From Alicyclobacillus hesperidum (GTDB taxonomy: Bacteria; Bacillota; Bacilli; Alicyclobacillales; Alicyclobacillaceae): a stretch of 55,290 nt of DNA. Numbering within the stretch: the stretch's first letter is position 1; every line of letters begins with the position of its first letter. The notes under the pieces were generated by a model. That model saw only the letters and a program-made list of their open reading frames with translations, did no database searches and was not told the origin of the DNA. The position numbers and the translations under genes were made by a program. Location: NCBI RefSeq assembly GCF_900107035.1, contig NZ_FNOJ01000019.1, positions 1 through 55,290 of the forward strand, given 5' to 3'. Positions 41,055 through 49,272 of this stretch are shown one piece after another.

Positions 41055-41594
41055 GTGAATTTGCCAAACTTGCTCACCTTGCTTCGCATGGTCCTTATTC
41101 CTTGTTATGTCTGGTCCTTCTATGCCACTCCAAGTCCTCATAAGATTGTCGCGCTCTGTGTCCTCCTGTTTGCCGGTTTGACCGATGTCCTCGACGGGTA
41201 CATCGCCCGCACATACAAGCTGGAAACGTACACGGGTCAATTGCTCGATCCGCTTGCGGACAAGTTGATGATGGTGGCAGTCCTGTTCACTTTGATCGCG
41301 TCTGGCCGCGTGCCATGGCTTGTGGCAGGCTTGCTTGTGCTGCGCGATGTGCTGATGATTCTTGGCGCTGCCTATTTCTACTTTCGGGGTAAACGCGCGG
41401 TGCCGAAGGCGAACGCCTGGGGCAAGGTTACGACCTGTTTTTATTACATCGCCATTTGTTCATCCATCTTGGCGTGGCCAACGCTGCAAAGCGGCGAGAT
41501 CGTCTTATGGTTCACGGTTGCGCTGTCCTATGTCACCACGATTCGCTATGTGCTTGGTATGGAAATCATCGCGGTGCGCCGCCGCGTCTATTGA
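41055..41594 (+). CDS. pgsA: CDP-alcohol phosphatidyltransferase, PgsA type
   Basis: A 179-residue polytopic enzyme. The family signature D-x2-D-G-x2-A-R-x8-9-G-x3-D-x3-D is complete in DVLDGYIARTYKLETYTGQL followed by LDPLADK. The N-terminus NLPNLLTLLRMVLIP is typical of phosphatidylglycerophosphate synthase, which makes PGP from CDP-diacylglycerol and glycerol-3-phosphate. GTG 41055 follows GAGGGGAGGGGAG. It forms a two-gene unit with fabZ. A second pgsA could exist elsewhere, since this is not the usual recA-pgsA locus. Confidence 0.88.
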   Translation: MNLPNLLTLLRMVLIPCYVWSFYATPSPHKIVALCVLLFAGLTDVLDGYIARTYKLETYTGQLLDPLADKLMMVAVLFTLIASGRVPWLVAGLLVLRDVLMILGAAYFYFRGKRAVPKANAWGKVTTCFYYIAICSSILAWPTLQSGEIVLWFTVALSYVTTIRYVLGMEIIAVRRRVY

Positions 41595-41608
41595 TGGAGG
41601 TCGATGAA

Positions 41609-42052
41609 TTGGAACTGTCATTGCCGTTGTATGTCGAGGAGATTCAAAAGATCCTGCCGCACCGTTATCCGTTTTTGTTGGTCGATCGCGTTACGGAGAT
41701 CGATGGCGGCAAGGTGAAGGGGTACAAACTGGTCACGGTCAATGAGCCGCACTTCACGGGGCATTTTCCGGAGTATGCCATCATGCCGGGGGTGCTCATT
41801 GTCGAAGCCATGGCTCAACTTGGGGGCGTGGCTATCCTGTCGCAGCCTACATTTGCAGGCAAGCGCCCATTGCTGTCGGGTATCGATGGCGCGCGTTTTC
41901 GCGGTCAAGTGCGACCTGGGGACAAGTTGGACATGGAAGTGGAGATTGACCGCCTAAAGGGTCGCATTGGCCGTGGCATTGGCAAGGCGTATGTCGATGG
42001 CACATTGGTTGCTGAGGCGACGATTTTGTTTGCCTTGGTTGACGCCGAGTGA
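41609..42052 (+). CDS. fabZ: 3-hydroxyacyl-[acyl-carrier-protein] dehydratase FabZ
   Basis: A 147-residue hot-dog-fold enzyme dehydrating 3-hydroxyacyl-ACP in fatty acid synthesis. LPHRYPFLLVDRV begins the fold; the catalytic His52 (FTGHFPEYAIMPG) and Glu66 (LIVEAMAQ) are present. TTG 41609 lies 7 bases after GGAGGT; ATG 41594 overlaps the pgsA stop but has no ribosome-binding site. Confidence 0.95.
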   Translation: MELSLPLYVEEIQKILPHRYPFLLVDRVTEIDGGKVKGYKLVTVNEPHFTGHFPEYAIMPGVLIVEAMAQLGGVAILSQPTFAGKRPLLSGIDGARFRGQVRPGDKLDMEVEIDRLKGRIGRGIGKAYVDGTLVAEATILFALVDAE

Positions 42053-42070
42053 AGCAAGTGTATGTGTGGG

Positions 42071-42108
42071 CAGCCTGCGCGTCCTGAAGAGGACGGTGCA
42101 GGCTGTTT
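42071..42108 (+). terminator. rho-independent terminator after fabZ
   Basis: CAGCCTGC and GCAGGCTG form the outer stem, GTCCT and AGGAC the inner one, followed by TTTTG. The convergent sigma-factor gene ends 36 bases further on. Confidence 0.82.
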
Positions 42109-42143
42109 TGCTTGCCCATTCAGATTGGTTGCAACGTGCGTTG

Positions 42144-42761
42144 TCAGAGGATATCGCTTGCTGTTAAGCCTGCCTTTGTGGCAGCGCGGCGCATTTTGCC
42201 AATTGCACGGCGTTGCCACGTCTTTGCCGTGTCATAACTGACTCCGTGCACCTTTGCAAGTTCGTCAAGCGGTTGACCCTTGCGCGCCGCCTCCAACCAC
42301 ATGCGCTCGCGAGCGGAGAGCGCTGCGCATGCCGCCAAGCGTTCCACGGCATCCTGCAGGAGGTACTTGTCGACCGCTTGGTCGGATGCAGCTTTCCCTT
42401 GCCCTGCGGCATACACATGGATGAGTGTAGCGCCGATCTCGCTTTCATCGCCATCTTGGGTGGTAGGCCGTGCAAATGCCTGCCGCTCAGCCGCCGTCCA
42501 GAGCCGGCGCATGGCGGTGCGCACGTCACCGTGTACGCGCGCCTTTGCGTAGGCCGGAAACGGCCCCGTCTCGGGTTGATAGGTCGCAATGGCGCGCAAC
42601 AGTGCAACACACGCCTCTTGATAGGCTTCCTCATAGCCTGCCACATGTTGATACGTGCGCGCCACACGCCGCAAAAGGGGTGCAAACGCAAGAAATACAT
42701 CCTGTCGCTCCCGTTCGCCACACGGACGCTGTGCCATGCGCACGGTATTCGTCAAATCCAT
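42144..42761 (-). CDS. small sigma-70 family sigma factor, unassigned
   Basis: A protein of 205 residues containing a sigma region 2-like segment (FLAFAPLLRRVARTYQHVAG, then EEAYQEACVALLRAIATYQ) and a C-terminal region 4-like helix-turn-helix (LSARERMWLEAARKGQPLDE, then LAKVHGVSYDTAKTWQRRAIG). No anti-sigma gene is adjacent. The start is uncertain: ATG 42761, TTG 42755 and ATG 42737 are possible, and the frame is open to 42914. It is divergent from a ComK-like gene, and the two share a 330-base control region. It resembles competence or stress sigma factors of Bacilli, but I cannot place it in a named group. Confidence 0.75.
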   Translation of the reverse strand: MDLTNTVRMAQRPCGERERQDVFLAFAPLLRRVARTYQHVAGYEEAYQEACVALLRAIATYQPETGPFPAYAKARVHGDVRTAMRRLWTAAERQAFARPTTQDGDESEIGATLIHVYAAGQGKAASDQAVDKYLLQDAVERLAACAALSARERMWLEAARKGQPLDELAKVHGVSYDTAKTWQRRAIGKMRRAATKAGLTASDIL

Positions 42762-42981
42762 CTCCAGCCAGTCCACACAAGCCTCATTTCTCCAGGCCGG
42801 CCTGGTTGCGATTGCATGCAGGACAAGTGTAGCGGGGCTGGCGACGTCCTGCAGGTGACGACCGCTAGCGCAGACTTCGCGGCAACACGCGTCAGGGCAC
42901 GGATGGGATGGCACGCTGCATGGACGTGGAGCGAGTTTGCAGGAAGTCTCCTATTGTAATAATTCAAATACAAAGAATAAA

Positions 42982-43009
42982 TTGACAATATTGGACAAGA
43001 TGCGATAGA
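42982..43009 (+). promoter_or_regulatory. promoter for the ComK-like gene
   Basis: A perfect TTGACA (42982-42987) and a weak GATAGA (43004-43009) with a 16-base spacer, about 85 bases before the start codon, in an AT-rich stretch that stands out from its surroundings. Confidence 0.5.
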
Positions 43010-43093
43010 CTTTGTGGGTAGTAAGGATTGCCAACGTTGTTAGTGTTGCGCGACCTTGGGAAAGGGATGTCATATGGGAGAGGAGATTGTCGT

Positions 43094-43645
43094 GTGAGGA
43101 CGAATGTTGACCACGCCACCGCGCACCCCGTTGCCGACGCGACGGTGTTTGGGCGGGACGACGCGCCAGGCATCGCACAACTGGCGGAAGATTTGTTGGC
43201 CTTTATTCCTGTTTACTACAATGGTAACCGCACTCTGGTGGTGACATCCCAAGGTATATTCTATCTACCTTGGCGCTGTCAGTGGGTGAAGACGAATGTT
43301 TTGCAACATTTCGCGATTTCACAGCGCGATCTGCGCCGGGCCTGCGAACAGGATTTGAATCTGTCTCTGTTCACGCCTCTTGTCATCACGAGCGCGAAAG
43401 TGGTGTATGCACCCATGAAGGTGCGTGAGCCCATCAGCCGCAACGATGGCGCTCACGGTTATTTTCGGATTGACGCGATTCGTTCCGCTGATTCCATCTC
43501 GCCAAGCGCCACGCGGCTCGGCATTGGCGACATCGCCAGCATCGACATTTTGATGCCGCGGCCGAAGGTGCTGACACGCGTGCACGAAGCGAGATCGTCC
43601 CTGATTTTGCAGGAAGCGCGCAATGTGCCATACCCGAGTCTGTGA
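43094..43645 (+). CDS. ComK-like competence regulator (tentative)
   Basis: A 183-residue protein, close to the length of ComK (about 190). The segment NRTLVVTSQGIFYLPWRCQW resembles the early ComK strand pair. PLVITSAKVVYAPMKVREP resembles the ComK stretch around PPIMVDPSNQIFLFPTLSSTRP, where a P-hydrophobic-x-D/S pattern leads to an FxP motif. Overall identity is low, so this is a fold-level suggestion. ComK activates DNA-uptake genes. The start is GTG 43094, eight bases after GAGAGGAG. A sigma factor gene is divergent upstream and a YigZ gene converges 8 bases downstream. Confidence 0.5.
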   Translation: MRTNVDHATAHPVADATVFGRDDAPGIAQLAEDLLAFIPVYYNGNRTLVVTSQGIFYLPWRCQWVKTNVLQHFAISQRDLRRACEQDLNLSLFTPLVITSAKVVYAPMKVREPISRNDGAHGYFRIDAIRSADSISPSATRLGIGDIASIDILMPRPKVLTRVHEARSSLILQEARNVPYPSL

Positions 43646-43653
43646 GTGGGACG

Positions 43654-44322
43654 TTACGAGGGCGGATCCACCCATACGTCGTGGACAATTTCGCCGTTTG
43701 GCGTAAGGCCCATGTATGCAGCGGGATGCATGTCACATCGCGCTTGGCCGCTGGTCCAATCGGCAAACTGCTGCGCGACTTGTTCGGCATCCCCTTCGGG
43801 CACGATGACGTGAAATGTGACGGCATCGGCGAACGTGGGTTCTCGCATGGCGATCTCGGCCTGCGCGAGTTGGTATTCCAGCTTGCCGTAGTGGCTGTAG
43901 TCACAGGTAACCACGATTTTCACCATCGGCTGGCAGTGCAGTTTAGGCGCGTCTGTGAGCGCTGCCGCCGCCGCTTCGGTATAGGCGCGGACAAGCCCGT
44001 TCGCGCCAAGCAAAATTCCTCCGAAGTAGCGGGTGACGACCACCAAGACGTTGTCGATGCCCTGCCGACGCATCACTTCCAGCACTGGACGGCCGGCGGT
44101 GCCGGACGGCTCGCCGTCGTCCGAGAAGCGTTCGTATGGCACGCCGACACCGATGCGATACGCATATACATGGTGGCGCGCGGTTGGGTGCGCCTCACGA
44201 ACCGTCGCAATGGCCGTTTCCGCGTCAGTCACGGACCGGATGGGAAACGCGTCGGCGATAAAGCGCGATTTCTTTTCGATGATTTCGGCCGTGTACCTGG
44301 CCGCGAGTGTCATATATTCCAT
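43654..44322 (-). CDS. YigZ/IMPACT family protein (YvyE-like)
   Basis: A 222-residue two-domain protein. The N-terminal UPF0029/IMPACT domain has EKKSRFIADAFPI, then RHHVYAYRIG, the signature SDDGEPSGTAGRPVLEVM and TRYFGGILLGANGLVRAY. The smaller C-terminal DUF1949 domain starts near residue 140. A role in ribosome or translation-stress regulation is known only for eukaryotic IMPACT. ATG 44322 lies about 10 bases after GGAGGG. It converges on the ComK-like gene. Confidence 0.9.
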   Translation of the reverse strand: MEYMTLAARYTAEIIEKKSRFIADAFPIRSVTDAETAIATVREAHPTARHHVYAYRIGVGVPYERFSDDGEPSGTAGRPVLEVMRRQGIDNVLVVVTRYFGGILLGANGLVRAYTEAAAAALTDAPKLHCQPMVKIVVTCDYSHYGKLEYQLAQAEIAMREPTFADAVTFHVIVPEGDAEQVAQQFADWTSGQARCDMHPAAYMGLTPNGEIVHDVWVDPPS

Positions 44323-44610
44323 TTGGGCAACGCCCTCCGCCTTCGAATGTAGCAGGAATTCAAGTGTGGATCAAAAAAGTTGATTGATGATGAAACGAAA
44401 GCAGGGTGAGCGCCGTCTAATACGGTGGATGTGGGGGGGCGGTGCAAACTTGAATATCTGCTGGTTCTAGCGAAATGCATCGGAAAATTTTTAACGGCAC
44501 CCACAAATATCAGTTGCCTAGCGAATACATTAGCAGGGTTTCAAATGGCGCGCCAAACTTTGACGATCGCTGGAAAATTTGCTGATGGCGCTACAACTCC
44601 TACCACATAC
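44323..44610. other. AT-rich intergenic region
   Basis: Nearly 290 bases between the YigZ gene and the promoter at 44611. I see no credible gene. The sequence GGAAAATTT occurs twice (near 44472 and 44571), but no larger repeat or structured RNA was recognised. Confidence 0.5.
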
Positions 44611-44639
44611 TTTACTTGTGCGGGAAGAAAGCGTATAAT
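44611..44639 (+). promoter_or_regulatory. sigma-A promoter of the S-layer-like gene
   Basis: TTTACT (44611-44616) and a perfect TATAAT (44634-44639) with a 17-base spacer. The start codon is about 360 bases downstream, giving a very long leader. Confidence 0.65.
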
Positions 44640-44645
44640 GCGGCA

Positions 44646-45000
44646 CTGAGGCCTTGTCTTGGGATACATAATCTTCTAAGCGTGTGCTTCAGGCATGAGG
44701 TTAATTCAATATTCTTTCGATGTTTTTTTGGTAACATCGGAAGCTGATGGATTAGGTATAAGAGATAGACGCGGGTGCTCATGCACTGAAGGGAGGGATG
44801 TCTTCCTGTGGGTCGGAATTGTCGAGTTTGGTAGATCTATGGATGCCTAACACATGGAACGAAATCTTGTGGTGGGGTCTATGGGTCTTCGGTAGTCGAC
44901 ATGGGCGCGCAGGGACAGTGACGATGGCCAGTGGAAGGTGACCTTCGTCACCAATCTTCAGTACTCATCTCACTTGTTGGACATGGGAGGAGAATTTAAC
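44646..45000 (+). other. long 5' leader of the S-layer-like gene
   Basis: About 355 transcribed bases without a credible frame. Long leaders that raise mRNA stability are known for S-layer genes of other bacteria; here this is an inference. A second possible start point lies near GGTATAAGAG (44755-44764). GGGAGGAGAA precedes the TTG start. Confidence 0.5.
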
Positions 45001-47703
45001 TTGAAACGTGCACTGACAGGTTTCGCTGCGGCAGCGGTTGTTTTGGGCATGGCTTCACCGCTTGCATTTGCAGATACGTCCTCGAGCACTGCTTTGACCT
45101 CGGTTGGTCAGGTAGCTTTCAGCTTCAACGGTTCTACGGTCTCGAATCCGTACATCATGGACGGCCAAGACTCTGGCAACACAACGGCTTTTGCTCCTAT
45201 CTATTACTTTGATCAGCTGCTTGCAAAAGCGGGCATCACGGCTACCTGGAATGGCGCTACCCACACGTGGGCATTGACCGACTCCAGCTTAGATGCAGCA
45301 ACGGTTGCCGCGAACATCGCTGGTGGCGTGGGCACGGGTAACACGACGATCACCCTCAATGGTACGGTGATTAAGAAGATTAACACGCAAGTCGCGAAGG
45401 ATCCGGCTGGCGGAGCCAAAGCGCAGGCAACCACGTACTTCCCGGTATATTATGTTCAAACGTTGTTTGCTGCTATTGGTATCAATACTTCGTGGAACGG
45501 TGCGACAGGCTTGTCCGTAAGCTCGTCTGCTGCAACGGCGAAGCTTGCTAACTTGGTATTCTCGGGCGCCTCAATGGGGTCTGGCACACAGTCGTCTCCT
45601 GCAGTTGGCGTTAACGGGACGCCTGTTACGGCATCGACCACATTGACGGATGCGAACGGTAATCCGGTTGCGGGTATCAACGTTACCTTCGATATTGTTG
45701 GCAGCAGTCTGCCTGTTGTTACGTCCAACGGCGTAGCCCAAACGGTTAGTGGCTCTGGTACAGCTATGAGCCCATACACTGTTTCGGTTGCTACAAATGC
45801 AGCTGGTATTGCTTCTATCACGATTTCGTCCTCAAATGCTGTATCTTACACGGTTCAGGCTGTAGCTCCGTATAGCCAGAATGGTATTAGCGTGACGTCG
45901 AACACGGGTTACGTTGAGTTCGGCCAACCCGGTAATTTGTTGCTGACGCCCGTAGGCTCAGTCAGCGAGGCTTTCTCTACATCAAGTAACAGTGCAGGGT
46001 TGGTTCCCGTTACGGCTACTGTCATTCCAACAGCTTCTGGCGTTTCGGTGGCGAACATTCCTGTTCAATTTAGCGTAACTGGTTCGAACGCGTACCTTGC
46101 GACGTCGTCGGGTTCTTACCTTCAACCTTTAGGCGATCAAACCGTCTATACGAACGCGAACGGGCAGGCTACGATTTATGTGAATGCTACTCAGCAAGCG
46201 AATGTTACTGTGTCTGCCTCTGCGACTGTGAACGGCGTTCAAGAGACCTCGGCTACGACCAATATTAATTGGCAGGCTTCCGGTACGCCGGCTAGCATCT
46301 CTAACACCCCGACGGGAACAATTGCTGCTGCAACGGGCACCAACGTGACCATCAGTGGGACAGTAGAGGATTCGCTTGGTAACCCAGTACCAAATGCACA
46401 AATTTTAGTTAGTGGCTATGACAAGGGCAATGGTGACCTTGACTACGTAGCAGGTGGTACGTCAACGGCGTTCCCGAATGTGGGTAACGGAAGTCTTAGC
46501 GGCGCAGATGCAGCTTCGGCGTTCGGTGATCTGATTACCACGGATGCGAATGGGAATTTCTCTTTGACGGTTTCGGACAGCAGTGCAGAGACGGGTAACC
46601 TTTACGTCTATGCGGTGCAAAATGGTCAACTGGGCAGCCAGATTGGTCAGTACACGATAAACTTTACAAGCACTACGAGTGGTCTCAGCGCATCTTATGT
46701 TGATACAACCGCAAGCGGCCTGGGCACGACTTCTGCAAATGACGAGTACACGAAGTTGACTGGCCTCAACTACCAAGAGGGCGGTTCTACGACACAGGCT
46801 CCGATTTACGTGGGTGCGTTCTCTGGTTCGACACCGTTTACCTCTGGAGTGGTGCAGTATACCGTCACGTCGAATAACAAGGGTTATGTCGCTGCGGTTG
46901 ACGGTGTGGCTCTGAACGGCACCAATGCGCTTCCTAATGATCCATCTAGCGCAATAATTGACGTGACATATTCTGCCGGGGCGGTTTCGAATGTCACCGT
47001 TGATGGTACGTCAATCACGAAGTTGACGGGTTATTCGGCTCCTACTGCAGGTACGTTCACCTTCGTGCCTGGCGATAACAACGTTGAAAATGACACGTTC
47101 ACCGTTACGACTGGCAGCTTAAGCGATACGGTGGGTGCAAACTTCGTTGCAGGTGCTCCATCCGAAATCAGTAATGCAGGGTCGTTCACTGTGAGCCCAG
47201 GTCAAAGTCAAACGATCTCGTTTACAGTTGAAGATTCGAACGGCAATCCCGTTCCATACGGTGCTGTGTCACTCGCGTCGGATCTCAATACGAATAATCT
47301 GTGGATTACTGCTGTGAACGGCCAGCAACTGGCACAAACCGTCTATAGCGGTGGCACCAGCTATGGGACTCAGCCGACGCCAATTCCGCTCTTTACCTTC
47401 AGCCCTGCGAACAGTGGTAGCCTTGAGTCAAGCATCTACTTGAGTGGTGCTGTGTCCGCGACTGGCGTTGGAACAAACTCGCAAAATGTCACCGTTTATG
47501 CGAACCAGTCGGGTCAAGTATCTATTACGTTTACCGCAGGCGGCAACGGTTACTGGGATGCTACATCCTCGAACCCGGGTGTGGTTGGATCTCCGATTGC
47601 AAGCTCAGGCTCTGTGGCATACTTCTCATACGGAAGCAATGGCACCATCAATGTTAGCAGCACAGCGCCGGCAAGTGACGGCATTGGATCTCTCACCTAT
47701 TGA
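45001..47703 (+). CDS. S-layer-like secreted surface protein with Ig-like repeats
   Basis: A 900-residue secreted protein. The signal peptide is residues 1-24 (KRALTGFAAAAVVLGMAS, cleavage after AFA). Two copper-amine-oxidase-N/stalk-like repeats follow at about 40-92 and 115-172 (YYFDQLLAKAGITATWNG and YYVQTLFAAIGINTSWNG). Bacterial Ig-like units then recur with DANGNPVAGINVTF, DSLGNPVPNAQILV and DSNGNPVPYGAVSL. I see no cysteine and only one arginine, and the protein is very rich in Ser, Thr, Gly, Asn and Val, as in S-layer proteins. No SLH domain or LPxTG anchor is visible. The start is TTG 45001 after GGGAGGAGAA. Codon use is more AT-rich at third positions than in the housekeeping genes. 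It is monocistronic. Confidence 0.82.
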   Translation: MKRALTGFAAAAVVLGMASPLAFADTSSSTALTSVGQVAFSFNGSTVSNPYIMDGQDSGNTTAFAPIYYFDQLLAKAGITATWNGATHTWALTDSSLDAATVAANIAGGVGTGNTTITLNGTVIKKINTQVAKDPAGGAKAQATTYFPVYYVQTLFAAIGINTSWNGATGLSVSSSAATAKLANLVFSGASMGSGTQSSPAVGVNGTPVTASTTLTDANGNPVAGINVTFDIVGSSLPVVTSNGVAQTVSGSGTAMSPYTVSVATNAAGIASITISSSNAVSYTVQAVAPYSQNGISVTSNTGYVEFGQPGNLLLTPVGSVSEAFSTSSNSAGLVPVTATVIPTASGVSVANIPVQFSVTGSNAYLATSSGSYLQPLGDQTVYTNANGQATIYVNATQQANVTVSASATVNGVQETSATTNINWQASGTPASISNTPTGTIAAATGTNVTISGTVEDSLGNPVPNAQILVSGYDKGNGDLDYVAGGTSTAFPNVGNGSLSGADAASAFGDLITTDANGNFSLTVSDSSAETGNLYVYAVQNGQLGSQIGQYTINFTSTTSGLSASYVDTTASGLGTTSANDEYTKLTGLNYQEGGSTTQAPIYVGAFSGSTPFTSGVVQYTVTSNNKGYVAAVDGVALNGTNALPNDPSSAIIDVTYSAGAVSNVTVDGTSITKLTGYSAPTAGTFTFVPGDNNVENDTFTVTTGSLSDTVGANFVAGAPSEISNAGSFTVSPGQSQTISFTVEDSNGNPVPYGAVSLASDLNTNNLWITAVNGQQLAQTVYSGGTSYGTQPTPIPLFTFSPANSGSLESSIYLSGAVSATGVGTNSQNVTVYANQSGQVSITFTAGGNGYWDATSSNPGVVGSPIASSGSVAYFSYGSNGTINVSSTAPASDGIGSLTY

Positions 47704-47718
47704 TTTAACGTTCATTAG

Positions 47719-47747
47719 GCACCGGACGTCCTTGTCCGGTGCTTTTT
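47719..47747 (+). terminator. rho-independent terminator after the S-layer-like gene
   Basis: Perfect 9-bp stem GCACCGGAC/GTCCGGTGC with loop GTCCTT, followed by TTTTT. Confidence 0.93.
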
Positions 47748-48257
47748 CATTTTGATGGGTCAGTGTTTGTGAAATACTTGCGTGCAGGCAAATGGCAAAG
47801 CACTTCGCAAGCTCATAAAACGAAAGGCTTGCTGCTGCTAGCTAGCGGGTTACTGGCATAATGTGTTTATCGAGTCGGAGGATATTTAGGTATTGCGGAT
47901 ATTTGATTGATGATAGATGTGAAATCGGAACGGAAAGGGTTTGCGCCGCAGGGCAAGGCTGAACAACAGTGAGAAAGCACAAGTCGCGAAACGCGACTCA
48001 TAGATGCATTACAATGGATTATCTTATTCGAAATAAATGCACTGGGTTAGCTAGCGATGGTGCGACAGGCGTGACTGTTGCAATTTGAGGGAGAATAAAG
48101 GGCGGTGTGGTGTGCTTTTGCGAAGAATACTTGTATCGCTTGTGCGAATCAATGGGTCAAGTTCGGACTTCGGACCAGGTCACCAATTGCTCAAATGATT
48201 CTATAAGGTCTACATTGATCGGCGCAATGAGTAATCGTAATCGAGATTTTAAAGCGA
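47748..48257. other. intergenic region without a recognised gene
   Basis: About 510 bases. The only marked structure is a perfect hairpin AGTCGCG/CGCGACT with a three-base loop at 47982-47998, without a T-run. The plus-strand frame starting at 48107 runs into the terminator and coding region of the minus-strand lipoprotein gene and is not credible. A small RNA cannot be excluded. Confidence 0.45.
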
Positions 48258-48259
48258 GG

Positions 48260-48292
48260 AAAAAGAGAGGAAGCCAGTGGAATAGCCTCCTC
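48260..48292 (-). terminator. rho-independent terminator of the TPR lipoprotein gene
   Basis: On the minus strand GAGGAGGC pairs with GCTTCCTC around a 10-base loop and is followed by TCTTTTT. The stem overlaps the stop codon region. Confidence 0.78.
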
Positions 48293-48908
48293 ATTTGTTG
48301 GATTCAAGTTGCTTTTCTTCTTGTTTCAGCACAGCATAGTCTGGATTCGAGGTGCTGACCTTCTGCAGACCCTCAGCAATCACGGACTTTGCTTCCGAAG
48401 TATTGCCAACCTGCGCTTCTGCAACGGCCAACTGGTACCATCCAAAGGCGTAGCTAGGGTCAGCGGTGGTTGCTTTTTGGTAGAAAGGAATCGCGCTTTT
48501 TGGGTCGTTCTTCATTTCTCGATACACGTTTCCGAAGGCTGTGAGGTAAACCGCGGACTTTGGCTGTAATGCAATCGCCTTTTTATAGTACGTAATCGCC
48601 TCTGACGAGTTTCCGTTCATAAACGCACTTTGCGCCGCATTCACTTGTGCCTGAACATTGTTGGGCTCCTTCAAGGCCGTGGCAATTGCCTTCTTCAAAT
48701 TCGCTTCACCAGCCAACGTTGCAGATCCCTGAATCAGGGAGTTGTTGTGCTTAACAATCACCGTGCTATTACTTGTAGATTTTCCGTGAGCAGCACTTGA
48801 ATTGCTGGTGCTTGCCGTATTGGAAGTGGTGTTGGTCTGCCCGCAGCCTGCAAGTGCTAATGTACCCAATATGGTTGACGTTAACGCAAGCGTAGCAAGT
48901 CTATTCAT
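48291..48908 (-). CDS. TPR-repeat lipoprotein
   Basis: A 205-residue lipoprotein: lipobox LALAGC places the lipidated cysteine near residue 22. A Ser/Thr/Asn-rich linker (about 23-55) follows, then two or three tetratricopeptide repeats, for example NSSEAITYYKKAIALQPKSA and DPKSAIPFYQKATTADPSYA. TPR domains mediate protein contacts on the outer face of the membrane. ATG 48908 follows AGGAGGG. It stands alone, opposite in direction to the surface protein and exporter genes on either side. Partner unknown. Confidence 0.87.
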   Translation of the reverse strand: MNRLATLALTSTILGTLALAGCGQTNTTSNTASTSNSSAAHGKSTSNSTVIVKHNNSLIQGSATLAGEANLKKAIATALKEPNNVQAQVNAAQSAFMNGNSSEAITYYKKAIALQPKSAVYLTAFGNVYREMKNDPKSAIPFYQKATTADPSYAFGWYQLAVAEAQVGNTSEAKSVIAEGLQKVSTSNPDYAVLKQEEKQLESNK

Positions 48909-49272
48909 AAAATACCCTCCTAATAGTGACGCGAGACGAAGTGACTTGTCCCACGATGAACAACTATGAAGTTCGAGACTCATGATTCGTGACGTTCAGG
49001 TATGACTATGGGTGATTATTTCATGAACCTGTCCTTCGTTCAAGAGTCAAAACAGGAAGGGTATGTAAAATAAAGCATGAAAGCGTATTGATGAGATACT
49101 TTTATGGCTATCACGCAAACCGAGCAATACACAATGTTCTTGCTATAAATGGTTCAAGATTAACTCGGTAAAATTTCAAGCTCAATTCAATCTTACAAGA
49201 GTAATGATTGGATGAACCACCAGGCTGCGAGCGAAATGGTCTTGGCAGGTTGGGTGCGTAGACGACTGGAAA
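48909..49272. other. intergenic region before the exporter operon
   Basis: About 360 AT-rich bases between divergent genes. An extended -10-like TGCTATAAA at 49141-49149 may serve the plus-strand exporter operon, but its -35 is poor. No gene or structured RNA recognised. Confidence 0.4.

Noticed and set aside
48107-48358. Plus-strand 83-residue frame after the S-layer-like gene
   Set aside because: It crosses the terminator and the 3' end of the minus-strand lipoprotein gene, has no ribosome-binding site and has unusual composition.
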